Of a stretch of 64,000 nt of DNA, positions 8,126 through 18,683 are shown in pieces; within the stretch, counting starts at the first letter, position 1; each line of letters opens with the position of its first letter. Under the pieces are notes generated by a model, which worked only from the letters and a program-made list of their open reading frames with translations, made no database searches and was not told the origin of the DNA. This stretch comes from Verrucomicrobiota bacterium (GTDB taxonomy: Bacteria; Verrucomicrobiota; Verrucomicrobiia; Limisphaerales; JADJPG01), in contig JADJPG010000027.1 in NCBI GenBank assembly GCA_016713365.1, positions 21,099 through 85,098 of the forward strand, in the 5' to 3' direction. Position numbers and translations under genes: made by a program.

Positions 8126-10807
8126 TCAATCGCCCGCTGGTGTCCGGAGTCGGTAAAACTTCCGTGCGCTTGGCGTGGGATCGTTCAATCGCTCCACTCC
8201 ATTGGTCGAACGTGCCGGCACCGTGACCCATGGAGACCATGCTCCCTGCTCCATCATCGGACGCGCCTCCACCACATACGTTCGGTTCGACCGCGTTTGG
8301 AACTCCAGCCATGCCACGCCGTCATCAGAGCCGATTCGCTCCACGCGCAGTTGGTTCGCGCTGTCGGCCGGATCCGTTCCGGCCCGATACTCGTCGCCGT
8401 TGCTCACGCCATCGCCGTCTGCATCCAGCGCGGCATCGGCGGGTTCACTGGAGTTCAAGCCATACGCCGACTCGTATTCGTCCGGCAACCCATCCCCATC
8501 CGTGTCCGCCAGCACCGTCAGGTTCACCCGCGAGCTCAGCACGCCGGCCAACGAAAATGCGTTCGTCACCTGGACCGTATAGGCACCATTGGCACGCACC
8601 GGGCCGACGTCGAACGTCGCCACATAGTTCGTCGTCGTCTCGACCCGCACCACCGCCGTGTTCGACCGCCACAGATACGTCAGCGGCGCCGTCGCCGAGT
8701 TCGACACCGCCACGCTGAGAGTCACGAACCCATTGCTCACCACCGCCTGACTCAGCGGCTGTTGAATGATCGTCGGACGAACCCGCACCGCCAACGTCAC
8801 CACGTCACTGTGCGTCACGCCAAAGGCGTTGCGCAGCACCACCGTGTATTCGCCGCGCACCGGCCAGTCCACATTCGTCAGCGTCAGTGAGGGCCCGGTC
8901 GCGCCCGGGATCGCTACGCCATTCCACAGCCACTGATACGCGATGGGCAACATGCCTCCCGCCCCCACGCTGAAGGTGAAGTTCGTCCCCGGATTGACCA
9001 AGGCTCCCACCGGCTGCACCAGCACCGTCGGCTGGGGGATCACGGTGACCTCCGCCGTTTCACTCGACACCACGCCGAAGCCGTTGCTCGCCACCAGCAC
9101 GTAGCTGCCTCGATCCTCCCACACGATGTTCGAGAGACTCAGCGACAGGTTCGTCGCTCCCGCGACGGGTACGCCGTCCTTCGTCCATTGCAATGACAGC
9201 GGCGCAGCTCCCGTCACGTCCGTCGTGAAGAGGAGGTTGGTGTAAGGCAGGGCCGTCGCGGAAGCGGGATGCAAATGAAACAACGGTTTGTCTGGCGACA
9301 GCCCATGGACGGGCCGCGAAAATATCGACGTATTGCCATCCGCATCGGTCGCCGTAGCCGTGATGAATGGCTTCGTGGCTAGGACTCCCGGGAATGTGAC
9401 TTCATACGCCGCCGCACCGTTGAAGTCCGTGGTAACGTTGGTGAATCCGATGTAAACCTCGCCCTCACCGAACCCCGATGGATGGGCCACCGTGCTCCCA
9501 AAGAACTCGATGCGATACGTCGAGAACGCTGCGCTGTTCAGTCCACCCGCAATCGTCGTGTTCTCGCCGAAGGAGGCGGATGTCAGCTCCGGGTAGTTCT
9601 GGCGGTTGTTCGCACCTATATCGAGGTCAAGGAAATCATTGGTCCTGGCAGGCACCGAAATCGAAAGCGGGGCGACAACCGTGTTCGCAAAGAACAGGTT
9701 GGTATTGGCCAGCATTGAGTTCCCCGAAATGGTGACGCCGTTAACACTGCGAGGTATAGGCCACAAACGGAGAAGTGCATCCGCGAAGTCCAATCGCTCT
9801 GATGGCAATTCGCAATGATATTGCTGGCCATCAAGACAGTCCACGAGCCACTCGGGTTCCAATGGCGTCCCCCAAACTCGAAGTCGCAATTCCATTACGG
9901 TGATAGGGAAGAGGCGCATGACCATCTGCCCCGACACCGATGTAGTTGCCGATCCGATGGCAACCTCGCAAACGGTCGTGGAAAGTCGAATCCACCGACG
10001 CTGTCGATGATAACATTCCCCGCACCATCCTCCGAACCTCCAATCCAGATTCCTCTCACCGAATAAATAGAGACAGTGCTGTTTCCATTATTAACCGACG
10101 GTCGAGACCCGGAAGAATCGACACCAAGAAAATTCCCAATAATCAGGTATCGACCGATTCATTTGAAACGAATCCATGACGAATCGCCTTCCCTTGTTCC
10201 CCGCAATTACATTTCGATCGGCGCGATCCGCGAGCCACGATTCTCGTGTGCAAAGGCGGCAAACCGCTCCGTAGATGACTTCCCCGTTGAGATTGCCGTG
10301 AGGCGTTGACTGGTCAGTGAATTAAACAACGTCGGAGCCAGATCCGTCCCGAGGTTGTTACCCACGACAATGTTGCTCGATCCAACGATTATGACCGCCT
10401 CTACGAACCGACGAATCGCAAACCACGAACGCGACGAATCATTGGCGCGAATCGCGAACCCGCCAGCCAACGCGACTGACCATCGATTTCGACCGTCTCA
10501 CCGCATTGTCGAACTCCGCTCGGTGTTGTGCCATGAACCGGGCGCGAATAACCGTCAATCTCCAGAGCGTCCGCAATATCCGGCAACGCGGTCGTCGGTT
10601 GAAGCCAATGACAGGGCGGAGTTCGCCCAGAATGTCGAAACAAACCCGATCCGTTCCACGACTGGCATTCGCATCCAAAATCGCCTGTCGCAGCGAGCCG
10701 GGACCGGCGTTGTTGGTGTTGATGACGGTGAAGTCGGCAGCCCGCGTCCCCGAAGCCAGCAGGCAAAGGGCGGCGGCGGTTGCAGCAAGTAGAAGTTGTT
10801 TCCCCAT
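8126..10807 (-). pseudogene. CSLREA beta-helix / Ig-like exported protein, frameshifted 5' half
   Basis: The gene begins at 10807 with AAGGAA five bases before ATG, a signal peptide (MGKQLLLAATAAALCLLASG) and a CSLREA-type start (FTVINTNNAGPGSLRQAIL). The family pattern then continues only by switching frames: LQPTTALPDIADALEIDGYS, then GGFAIRAND and SNIVVGNNLGTD, then RNVIAGN, then IIGNFLGVDSSG, then IGNYIGVGADG. From about 9800 to 8126 one frame is intact. It carries the family tail (NYPELTSASF, FRIEFF-like RIEFFGSTV, FITATATDADGNTS), three Ig-like domains, a thrombospondin-3/EF-hand-like DTDGDGLPDEYE segment, and a final module ending KFYRLRTPAGD. At least five single-base losses are needed between about 10630 and 10470. 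It could be a decaying gene or uncorrected sequence. Confidence 0.8.
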
Positions 10808-11035
10808 ATCGTTTCCTTGGTTGTGCGCCAGTCTCACGACCATCTTCCGCCCGCGCGATCCAGCGCGACTTCGGATGGCTTTCTTGTATGGAATGGCGGC
10901 CTCATTGACTGAGTTCTTATGGCGGAAGCAGGTCGGAAAGGCAATTCCGAAACTCAGGAGAACGGGAACGTTGGAAAGCGACAGCCCCTCGGAAGCAAAC
11001 CGACTTCGCGTCAAACCTTCGACGCTGCCCGGTGG

Positions 11036-11072
11036 AAAACAAAAACCCGGCGACGCTCGCGCATCGCCGGGT
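11036..11072 (-). terminator. Rho-independent terminator of the LamG-type gene
   Basis: A perfect 9-bp stem, ACCCGGCGA/TCGCCGGGT (11045-11053 with 11064-11072), has a 10-base loop. On the minus strand it is followed by TTTTGTTTT. It sits 28 bases past the stop of the gene at 11101-13764. Confidence 0.85.
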
Positions 11073-11100
11073 GGATGATTCTTATCGAACCTGCGGGAAA

Positions 11101-13764
11101 CTATTCCTTGCGCAGGCGGTAGAAGATACCGGGATTCGGGACGCGGAATTCTTCGTAGCCGTTGTTGAACACGTTATCAACCGGGGTCCAGACCGCGTCG
11201 GGGGCCAGCGAGGTGGAGCTTTCCAGGATGAAACCGGTGACGTTTTCAGGCCACGAGATAAACGTGGCGCCGAACTCGTTGATTACGATCTTGAGCGAGG
11301 GGACCGGAGGAATGACCGCCGGGATGCCGGCCGCGGTGGCCTTGCCGAGACGTGCGATTTCGCTCGGGCTAAGGACGACCGGGCGCGTCTGGATGCTGTT
11401 CACAACGCCGGCGGCGGTTTCACCGTCTTCGTCCGCGAAGATGAGCGCCAGCGGATCGAGCGACCAGCGTTTGTCGACGACACCGTCGGTGGCGCTGAGG
11501 TATTGGAACAGCCCGGTGCCGAGCGGAGCGGAGCCCACGGGAGTGGTGACCACGTTCACGCCGTCGATGTATTTACCGAGCTCGCGCTTGGTCAAGTCGA
11601 CCGTGAAGGCAATACGATGGAAGGTGTCCGCCGTGGCGTTGCCTTGATACTGGCTGGAGATGCCGAGGCCGTTGCCGCCGTTGAGGAATACATCGCCGTC
11701 GGTGGTGTTGTTGGTTTCCGTCTGGAACAAGGAACGGAAACCGCCGCTGCTGGCCGGGAACATGACGTCCATGATCACGGTGTATTGATTCACCTTTTCA
11801 CCACCGGCATTCGGGAGGATGCCGTGTGGCAGGAGATAACCGAGCGGGATGCGTTCCGCTTCCGTCGCGGGATAGTTGAAGCGCATGACGTTGGCCACGC
11901 CGTCGTCCAAAATCGCCGTCTCATACAGGGTCACGAATTCGGTGTCCGGACGCCCCACGAGGTCGGTGCCGATGGTCGCCGCCAAGGTGCCGGCTTCGAA
12001 GTCCCACTGGCCGCTGACGAGCGGAACGCCATACGGGGATGGCCCGCCGAGAGCAGCAATGCCCTCGTTACTCATCTTGTAGTTGCGAATCTGGATGCTG
12101 TTCACGTAGGAGGCCTGGGATTCGGAATCCTCATCGCCGAACAACAGGGCGGTGGGAAGCAGGCCCCAGCGCCCGTTCAATCCACCGGCCGCCTGGTCGC
12201 TGACGTTCACGCCGTCGATGAACTTCGAGATCACTCCTTGGGTCATGTCGACCGCGAAGGCAACGCGGTGCCATTGACCGCGAACGATCGTGCCCTGGTA
12301 GGAACCGGAGATGCCGATGCCATTGCCCGGGTTGACAAACAGATCGCCGTCACCGGAATTATCAATCTGGATAAAGGAGTGCCAGCCTTCCGTCGGGATC
12401 AAGATATCCATGATCATGGTCCATTGATTGACCTTGGTCGCGGTGGGGTCGCCATTGGGCCGGGCCCCGTGCCGCATGATGTAACCGAGCGAGGAATTGG
12501 TAATCTTCTTGGTCGCCATCACGAACGCCGGCTGGCCGCCAATGTCCGGCAATCCGAACTGGGTCGTCGTACCAAAGCCCGTTCCCGCGGCGGTGAGGCC
12601 GGCGGGGCCACCACTGTATTCCAAGGGAAGGCCGATGGTCGCGCTGAGGTCGCCCGCATTGAAATCCCACTGGGCCGTAATGCCGCGGGATTGGGGGACG
12701 TCAATCACGGTGAATGACCATTGTGTGGTCACCAGGGAGATGCCGTTGTTGAAGGTCAGCGACGCCGTGATGTTGGTGCCGAAGATGAACGGCTCCGGGG
12801 CTTGATAGGAAATGGTGGTGGCGTTGCCCAGCTTCGAGCTGCCAGTTGCCACCGTGGTGCCGTTGATGGTCAATTGAACGGTCCCGACATCCAAAGCGAC
12901 GGGGCCGTCCACGATTTCAGCGGAAATGACGGTGTCCGCGCGAACGTCTTTCGCGCCATTTACGGGAACGGATCCGCTGAAGGTCGAGGCCGCGGCATCA
13001 GGAATGTCACTGACCTTCACTCCGTTGGTGCCGAACGTGTAGATTCGTTCGAGTTCAAAACCCGTCACGGCGCGTCGCCAGATGGCGACATCATCGATCA
13101 ACGCGTCGATGGCCGGGCTGTAAGCACCAGTCCCGTCCTGCCCGATGTTCGTGGGCAACCCGGAGTCAAGCGTCTCCTCGGCAGGTCCGATCGGCGTGGT
13201 GGCGACCAAGACGCCGTCCAGGAAAGTGATCGCATTGCCATCGCGTTTGTAACTCACGGCGATATGATGCCAGTTGCCATCATTGATGCCGGGACCGCTC
13301 GCATCGACACGTGGGGATCCGCTCTCACGATAATTCCAGCCGAGGTTTCCACCACCACCGACGAACACCACCCAACCGGTATTGCCGCCAGCATCCCAGT
13401 CTTTGTTGGACAGGAAGGAAGGATCGCTCTCCTTGGAATTAATCTTCACCCATGCGGAGACGGTGAAGTCGGTGGCGCCACCAAAGTTAAGTTCCGCCGG
13501 AGTTCCCAAGGTGACGTAATTGAAAAACGATCCGTCGCTGGCAGTGGAAACTCGCACCGCGCCGGAACCGATCCGGCCGGCTTCAATCGTGGGGGCACCA
13601 GCGGGAGACGCCACGACCGTCGAGCCGGCCGCGGTGTTCACGTAGTCGCCATCGAACGGGAGGTGGACCACCATTTCACTGGTGATGGTCCCGGCGGGGA
13701 CCGACGCTGCCGCGCCCAGCACAGATGCCAGGGCGGCGAATCTAAACAGTTTGTTGGATTTCAT
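11101..13764 (-). CDS. Exported LamG/concanavalin-like multidomain protein
   Basis: The product is 887 residues with a signal peptide (MKSNKLFRFAALASVLGAAASVPA). Residues about 25-225 form a classic LamG/Laminin_G_3 domain (FTVSAWVKI, NDGNWHHIAVSY, IDALIDDVAIW). A linker with a Big-like Ig segment follows. Two related jelly-roll units, about 361-585 and 585-800, each start with QWDF and an ATIG motif and contain GIGISG/GLGISS, HRIAFTVDLT, KYIDGVNV and FGDED/FADEDGET. The C-terminal module ends in IFYRLRKE. These folds usually bind carbohydrate or act as adhesive spacers; no catalytic domain is seen. The two jelly-roll units are closely similar to those in the neighbour at 14098-17649, so the genes share a recent module duplication. 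An intrinsic terminator follows at 11036-11072. Confidence 0.85.
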   Translation of the reverse strand: MKSNKLFRFAALASVLGAAASVPAGTITSEMVVHLPFDGDYVNTAAGSTVVASPAGAPTIEAGRIGSGAVRVSTASDGSFFNYVTLGTPAELNFGGATDFTVSAWVKINSKESDPSFLSNKDWDAGGNTGWVVFVGGGGNLGWNYRESGSPRVDASGPGINDGNWHHIAVSYKRDGNAITFLDGVLVATTPIGPAEETLDSGLPTNIGQDGTGAYSPAIDALIDDVAIWRRAVTGFELERIYTFGTNGVKVSDIPDAAASTFSGSVPVNGAKDVRADTVISAEIVDGPVALDVGTVQLTINGTTVATGSSKLGNATTISYQAPEPFIFGTNITASLTFNNGISLVTTQWSFTVIDVPQSRGITAQWDFNAGDLSATIGLPLEYSGGPAGLTAAGTGFGTTTQFGLPDIGGQPAFVMATKKITNSSLGYIMRHGARPNGDPTATKVNQWTMIMDILIPTEGWHSFIQIDNSGDGDLFVNPGNGIGISGSYQGTIVRGQWHRVAFAVDMTQGVISKFIDGVNVSDQAAGGLNGRWGLLPTALLFGDEDSESQASYVNSIQIRNYKMSNEGIAALGGPSPYGVPLVSGQWDFEAGTLAATIGTDLVGRPDTEFVTLYETAILDDGVANVMRFNYPATEAERIPLGYLLPHGILPNAGGEKVNQYTVIMDVMFPASSGGFRSLFQTETNNTTDGDVFLNGGNGLGISSQYQGNATADTFHRIAFTVDLTKRELGKYIDGVNVVTTPVGSAPLGTGLFQYLSATDGVVDKRWSLDPLALIFADEDGETAAGVVNSIQTRPVVLSPSEIARLGKATAAGIPAVIPPVPSLKIVINEFGATFISWPENVTGFILESSTSLAPDAVWTPVDNVFNNGYEEFRVPNPGIFYRLRKE

Positions 13765-14097
13765 AGGGTTTACTTGATGTCTGTTAACTGAAAGGACGAA
13801 GCAAAGAGGGAGACCGGGGCCATGAATTCCGGCAACGACTCAGGGAACGGGAAACACCCTCGTCTCGAACCCAGAGACGTGAAGCCCGCTGCCTGAACTG
13901 TTTGAAGGAGGAACTGCATTCGCGAATCCTGCCGACCGCGACCGACTACCCAAGTGCTGGAACAACGCCAGTGGTATCAAAAGACGACCCGGCAATCAAG
14001 CCTGCGGATTGAGTTTGAGGAGTATTAACCTCGTCGTAACCCGTTTCCCATCGAACCCTAAAAGAGACTGCCGAGTTCCGCGGAAGTTACAGGCGAA
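13765..14097. other. 333-base intergenic region between two LamG-type genes
   Basis: No convincing coding frame or RNA gene is visible. It should contain the promoter and leader of the minus-strand gene starting at 13764 and the 3' end of the gene stopping at 14098. There is no strong Shine-Dalgarno sequence before 13764 and no stem followed by a T-run after 14098; only a short TTCCGCGGAA palindrome near 14075 was noticed. Confidence 0.5.
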
Positions 14098-17000
14098 TCA
14101 CCGCACCACCGCCCGGAAGAACTGTTGCTGATTCGCTCGCGGAACCGAGTTCGTCACCTTCCCGCCCCCGGTCGTGGGAGCGACGTTTGTGCGGATGGCG
14201 GACCAGGTCGAAAGATTCGTCGACTGCTCCGTCACGTAACGTACCCCCGGCTTTCCGCCCAGGCTCAGAACGACGTTCGTTGCGACCGGAGTTTGCGATA
14301 CCACATCCAACTCCGGCACCCGGCTCGGCAGCACCAGCATGTCGAGCAACTGGTTGTTATTATCGAAAGCCTGCCAAAGCATCGTGTTGCCGGTGATCTC
14401 CATCAGCCCGTAGTGGTAGCGCGAATACTCGACGGTGAACAACGGCCAGTTCGCCACGCGTTCCACGTCCAACGTTCCGCCGCCACCGCCCGCGATGATA
14501 TAAGTGACGCCATTGGTCGTTCCGCGATTGTAATTGTGCGCGTGACCAGAAATCACCACGTCCACGTTCCCCTGCGTCAACAGCGGCACCCAGTCATTCC
14601 GCACGAACGCCTCACCCGTGTAACCGCCGCCGTTCCATAGATTCACGAACGGCGGTTTGTGGAAGCACACCACACGAAACGCCGCACGCTGCGTTTCCGG
14701 ACGCGCGAGTTCCGCCTGCAACCAGGCGCGTTGCTCCGGTGACTCGCCGGTGCTCGCTTCGCTGTCGAGGAAGATGAACCGGCTGTTCCCATAATCGAAT
14801 GCGAACCACGCCTCGTTTCCCGGCAACGCACTGTAGGCATACGCGAGAGCGTGTTCGCCATCGTGATTCCCCCGCGCGAACACCACCGGCGTCGTCTGCG
14901 AGCAGTTCATGTGTTCCAGCGGCTTGAACCAGTAGTCATGCCATTCAGAAAGCACGTTCCCGCTGTTCACCATGTCCCCGGCGACCGCGATCAAATTCAC
15001 CCCCTGCGCGAGGAAGTTGGAAACGTGCGTGCGAAGGATTCCCGTGCCTTGATGATTGTCTCCCCACCACGCGACCGCGAAGGGCGTCTCGCGTTTAGGT
15101 GCGGTGCGGAATTTGTACACCGGAGTCACCGCGTCGCCGCTGCGCACGCGATATACGTAATCCGTCTCGATCGAAAGCCCGGTGATGTTCGCTCGGTGGA
15201 CGAAATGCGTCGCATCGATTTGCAGCGTCTCGATGTCCGTCAGGGTGTGTTCGGTGACGTTGCTGAGGCCCCACTCCACGGCGTGCAGGCACGTATTGCC
15301 ATCTGTCTCCCAGAGCAAACGCATCGCGTCGGTGCGGACATCCTGCAGCATTGGAAGCTTCGTGATCGTGGGCGTGAAGGAAACCGGCGCCTCTTGCAAA
15401 CGCACCACGACGTCATCGGCCATTGAATCGTTATTCGCGCCGCGACGATGCCTCCCCACGATCTCCGCCCTCAGCTTGCGCGTGCCCAGCGGCAACAAAG
15501 CGTTGACCGTTCGCGGAATCCAGATGCTGTTTCCCGCCACCATGCAGCGAACGCTGGAAAGCTCATTGCCCGTCGCATCCAGATAAGCCACGCGGAAGTA
15601 AACCTGATCGTCGAACGTGCCAGCGCCGAACTCATTTCGCAGCCACGCCTCAGCGTCCACCGCCGCGCCGCCGTCCAGATCAGCCACCGTGAAACCTGCC
15701 GCGATCAAATCAATCTCCTGGCGAAGCACCGTGTCGCCGCCGGGACTGACGCCGCCATACACAAAGGAACTTCCGCTGTGCGGCGAGCCGCGTCCGCTGG
15801 CCGCCGTCACCGCCACGGCATTTCCGGTGAGTCGTTGCCAGTTCAGAAGCTGGGATTCAAAACCACCGTTCAGCTGAATCGGCTGACCAAACAAAGCGTT
15901 CGGCGCCGGGCCAGAGCCAGCGACTGAAAACGGCACGTCTGAAAAATCTGCCACTGCGGGGAAGTTCACGGAGCTCACACGAATCCGGTAGTTGGTTCCA
16001 TTGCCGAACCGCGGATTCACGATCCACGTGAAGTTCGTCTGCACCATTGGAGCCTGGCCAAGAGTCCGGTAGAGCGTGTTCCCGTCGTAAACGTCCACCA
16101 ACGCGAATCCGCTCGGATTCGTCGCCGCCCAGACGACTTTCTGGGTCGAGCCCGCTTGAATCTGTTCGCCAGCATTCAGACTGGTCACCCGCAACGTCGG
16201 CGGTTGTGGCGTTTGAATGCCGCCAGCGGCCGGCCCGCCCAACGCCGCGATATCCGCCGCGCTCATAGCCTCCGGCCGCAGCTGCACACTGTTGATGAAA
16301 CCCGCGGAGTTCTCCTGATCTTCATCCGCGAACAACAACGCGACGGGTTCGAGAGCGAACCGACCGTCCAATGTCCCCGAGCTCGTCTGCTGGACGTTCG
16401 CTCCGTTGATGTAGCTCGTGAAAGTTCCGGCGACTGTGTCGACCACGAGCGCGAGGCGATTCCAGGTGCCGTCCGGAACACTTCCCGCGTAATTGCCGCT
16501 GATGCCCACGCCGCCAGCCGGGTTGACGAACCAGTCACCATCGTTCGCATTTGCAGAGCTTGTCTGCCAGAGCCCAGCCCAACCCGTCGGTCGGCTCGGA
16601 AACATCACATCCATGATGAGTGTGTAGCGATTCAGAAACGCGCCGCCGGCGTTCACACCCAGCCCGTGCGTCATACGAAAGAACGTCCCGCGCGTGAAAG
16701 ACGCAACCTGCGCCGATTGGCCTCCGATGGTCGCCGTCGTGAAGCTCACTCCCGGAGTCGTCGCGGGCGGCGCGAATCCCGTCGTCAACGCCAGCCCGCC
16801 CACCGACGACGCCAGAGAGTTATTGAAATCCCACTGCGCAATGCCGCTCTGGGTGAGATACGGAATTCCGGAAGCAGACGCGCGGCCGAGGGCCGCCACT
16901 TGTTCAGGTGTCAGCGCGCTGTTGTGAAACTGGATGCTGTTGACGTAAACCTCGCCGGTCTCTCCATCTTCATCAGCAAAGAGCAACGCCTGCGGCAACA

Positions 17001-17649
17001 GAGACCAACGCCCGTCCGTCACACCAACCGTCGCGTCGAGGTATTGAACTGCGTTCGTTCCGAGCGGCGCCGCGCCGACGGGGCCGGTTAATACATTGGT
17101 GCCGTCGATATACTTCCCAAGTTCACGTTTCGCGAGATCCACGGTGAACGCCACCCGGTGCCATTCGCCCGGAGCGAGGTTGCCCTGATACTGACTGCTG
17201 ATGCCGATGCCGTGAGTGCCGTTCACAAACAGCTCGCCATCAGTGGCGCACGGACTATTCGTCTCGGTTTGCAGCAGTGACCGAAACCCTGTGCTGGCCG
17301 CCGGATAAAACAAATCCATGACCAGCGTATAGCGATTCACGAACTCGCCTCCGCTGTTCGGCTGCGCGCCGTGGGAGAGGATCAGCCCTTGAGTCGAAGT
17401 TGTCGCGGGAATGCGAATGACATTAGCCGACCCTCCATTGATCGCGGGAATACCAAACGAGGTGGTCGTTCCGAATTGGGTGTTGGCTCCTGTATCACCC
17501 CGGAATTGGAGAGGAGAACCGATGGTCGCGGAAAGGCTCCCGTTTTCGAAATCCCACTGCCCGGTAATCGCGGCGAACCCGCATTCCGACATCCCGATCA
17601 AGAACAGGGCCATCACAGCAGCCCAGCCACAGCAGATCCCAAAGTGCAT
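14098..17649 (-). CDS. Exported LamG-type / calcineurin-like metallophosphatase fusion
   Basis: The product is 1183 residues with an N-terminal hydrophobic export signal (MHFGICCGWAAVMALFLIG). Order: two jelly-roll units (about 25-265 and 268-490) like those of the downstream neighbour; an Ig-like linker (about 495-590); a beta-sandwich beginning NGGFES (about 600-745); a fibronectin-III-like segment as in purple acid phosphatases (about 750-845); a calcineurin-like metallophosphatase (about 850-1090); and a C-terminal module ending QFFRAVVR. Metal-ligand motifs are complete: WWGDNHQ, VAGDMVNSG, ARGNHDGE, CFHKPP and SGHAHNYNRG. It probably hydrolyses phosphate esters outside the cytoplasm, with the other domains binding polymers or the cell surface. 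The substrate is unknown. Confidence 0.88.
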   Translation of the reverse strand: MHFGICCGWAAVMALFLIGMSECGFAAITGQWDFENGSLSATIGSPLQFRGDTGANTQFGTTTSFGIPAINGGSANVIRIPATTSTQGLILSHGAQPNSGGEFVNRYTLVMDLFYPAASTGFRSLLQTETNSPCATDGELFVNGTHGIGISSQYQGNLAPGEWHRVAFTVDLAKRELGKYIDGTNVLTGPVGAAPLGTNAVQYLDATVGVTDGRWSLLPQALLFADEDGETGEVYVNSIQFHNSALTPEQVAALGRASASGIPYLTQSGIAQWDFNNSLASSVGGLALTTGFAPPATTPGVSFTTATIGGQSAQVASFTRGTFFRMTHGLGVNAGGAFLNRYTLIMDVMFPSRPTGWAGLWQTSSANANDGDWFVNPAGGVGISGNYAGSVPDGTWNRLALVVDTVAGTFTSYINGANVQQTSSGTLDGRFALEPVALLFADEDQENSAGFINSVQLRPEAMSAADIAALGGPAAGGIQTPQPPTLRVTSLNAGEQIQAGSTQKVVWAATNPSGFALVDVYDGNTLYRTLGQAPMVQTNFTWIVNPRFGNGTNYRIRVSSVNFPAVADFSDVPFSVAGSGPAPNALFGQPIQLNGGFESQLLNWQRLTGNAVAVTAASGRGSPHSGSSFVYGGVSPGGDTVLRQEIDLIAAGFTVADLDGGAAVDAEAWLRNEFGAGTFDDQVYFRVAYLDATGNELSSVRCMVAGNSIWIPRTVNALLPLGTRKLRAEIVGRHRRGANNDSMADDVVVRLQEAPVSFTPTITKLPMLQDVRTDAMRLLWETDGNTCLHAVEWGLSNVTEHTLTDIETLQIDATHFVHRANITGLSIETDYVYRVRSGDAVTPVYKFRTAPKRETPFAVAWWGDNHQGTGILRTHVSNFLAQGVNLIAVAGDMVNSGNVLSEWHDYWFKPLEHMNCSQTTPVVFARGNHDGEHALAYAYSALPGNEAWFAFDYGNSRFIFLDSEASTGESPEQRAWLQAELARPETQRAAFRVVCFHKPPFVNLWNGGGYTGEAFVRNDWVPLLTQGNVDVVISGHAHNYNRGTTNGVTYIIAGGGGGTLDVERVANWPLFTVEYSRYHYGLMEITGNTMLWQAFDNNNQLLDMLVLPSRVPELDVVSQTPVATNVVLSLGGKPGVRYVTEQSTNLSTWSAIRTNVAPTTGGGKVTNSVPRANQQQFFRAVVR

Positions 17650-17722
17650 TCACAGACGATCGCCGAATGGGGCGGATTAATCAATCCGGCATTTCGGAAG
17701 TCGAGTCCGCTTTGCGCGGATC

Positions 17723-18559
17723 TCAGCCCTTTTCGATGCAGGCGTAGGCGTTGTGATTGTGGATGCTCTCGTAGTTCTCGGCTTCCACCTTGTACCACGT
17801 CACGTCGCGGTGCTTGTTCAGGCGCGTGGCGACATTGCGGACCAAATCCTCCACGAACACCGGGTTCTCGTAAGCTCTCTCGGTGACTGCCTTTTCATCC
17901 TGTCGTTTCAACAGGGCGTAGAGCTCAGAGCTCGCGGACTTCTCGACGATGGCAATCAAGTCCTCGATCCAAATCGCCTTTGTCGAACGGATCTGCACCG
18001 TCACCTCGCCGCGCTGATTGTGCGCGCCGTACTGGCTGATGGCCTTCGAGCACGGACACAACGTCGTGACATTCGCTTTCACCGTCAGCACGAAGTCGAT
18101 CTCCTTGCCAATCGCCGTCGCATCGAACCGCGCGGTGTAATCCATCACGCTCGTCATGCCGGAAACGGGCGCCTTCTTTTCGAGGAAGAACGGAAACTCC
18201 ATCTCGAGGTGCGACGTCGCCGCGTTCAGCTTCACCTGCATCGCATGCAGAATGTCCTCGATATTCTCGACATGAACAATGTTGCCATGGGCGTTCAGTA
18301 CCTCGATGAACCGGCTCATGTGCGTGCCTTTGAACTCCTTCGGCAGGTCCACGAACATGCCAATGGTCGCAACGGTGTTCTGCAGGCTGCGCGCCTTGTC
18401 GCGAATCTGAATCGGGAACCGAAGCCCGCGCACGCCCACCTTGTCGATGCGTAGTTCGCGATGATCGCGCTCGCTCTGCTTGTCGTGCAATGGCGCAGCG
18501 GCTTTGCCGGCGCGCGGCGGAACCCGGCGTGCCCGTTCGGTTTCAGACAGTTTCAGCAT
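17723..18559 (-). CDS. folE2: GTP cyclohydrolase FolE2 (type IB)
   Basis: Converts GTP to 7,8-dihydroneopterin triphosphate, the entry step to folate and, in some bacteria, queuosine. The 278-residue product shows the FolE2 features IDKVGVRGLRFPI, THMSRF (about 95-101), EFPFFLEKKAPVSG and the TLCPCSKAIS motif with the active-site cysteine, followed by QRGEVTV and a C-terminal NHNAYACIE. FolE2 enzymes are unrelated in sequence to FolE and can work with metals other than zinc. The N-terminal 25 residues before the family start are low-complexity, so a later start is possible. A folate gene (dihydropteroate synthase-like) also occurs at 60059 but is not linked in an operon. Confidence 0.93.
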   Translation of the reverse strand: MLKLSETERARRVPPRAGKAAAPLHDKQSERDHRELRIDKVGVRGLRFPIQIRDKARSLQNTVATIGMFVDLPKEFKGTHMSRFIEVLNAHGNIVHVENIEDILHAMQVKLNAATSHLEMEFPFFLEKKAPVSGMTSVMDYTARFDATAIGKEIDFVLTVKANVTTLCPCSKAISQYGAHNQRGEVTVQIRSTKAIWIEDLIAIVEKSASSELYALLKRQDEKAVTERAYENPVFVEDLVRNVATRLNKHRDVTWYKVEAENYESIHNHNAYACIEKG

Positions 18560-18683
18560 GGTGGATGTTTAGCAGGGCACCGCACGTTTGCAAAAATAAA
18601 TCCGGCGGAAACTGCCAGGAAATCCTGAACGGCTTTAGGAACGGTTTTGACAGCAGCGCATCCCGCCATCTATTACCCTCCCC

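Noticed and set aside
11032..12717. Long plus-strand open frame opposite the LamG-type gene
   Set aside because: Low-complexity, Glu/Arg/Gly-rich translation typical of the antisense of a GC-rich gene; the minus strand has signal peptide, domains and terminator.
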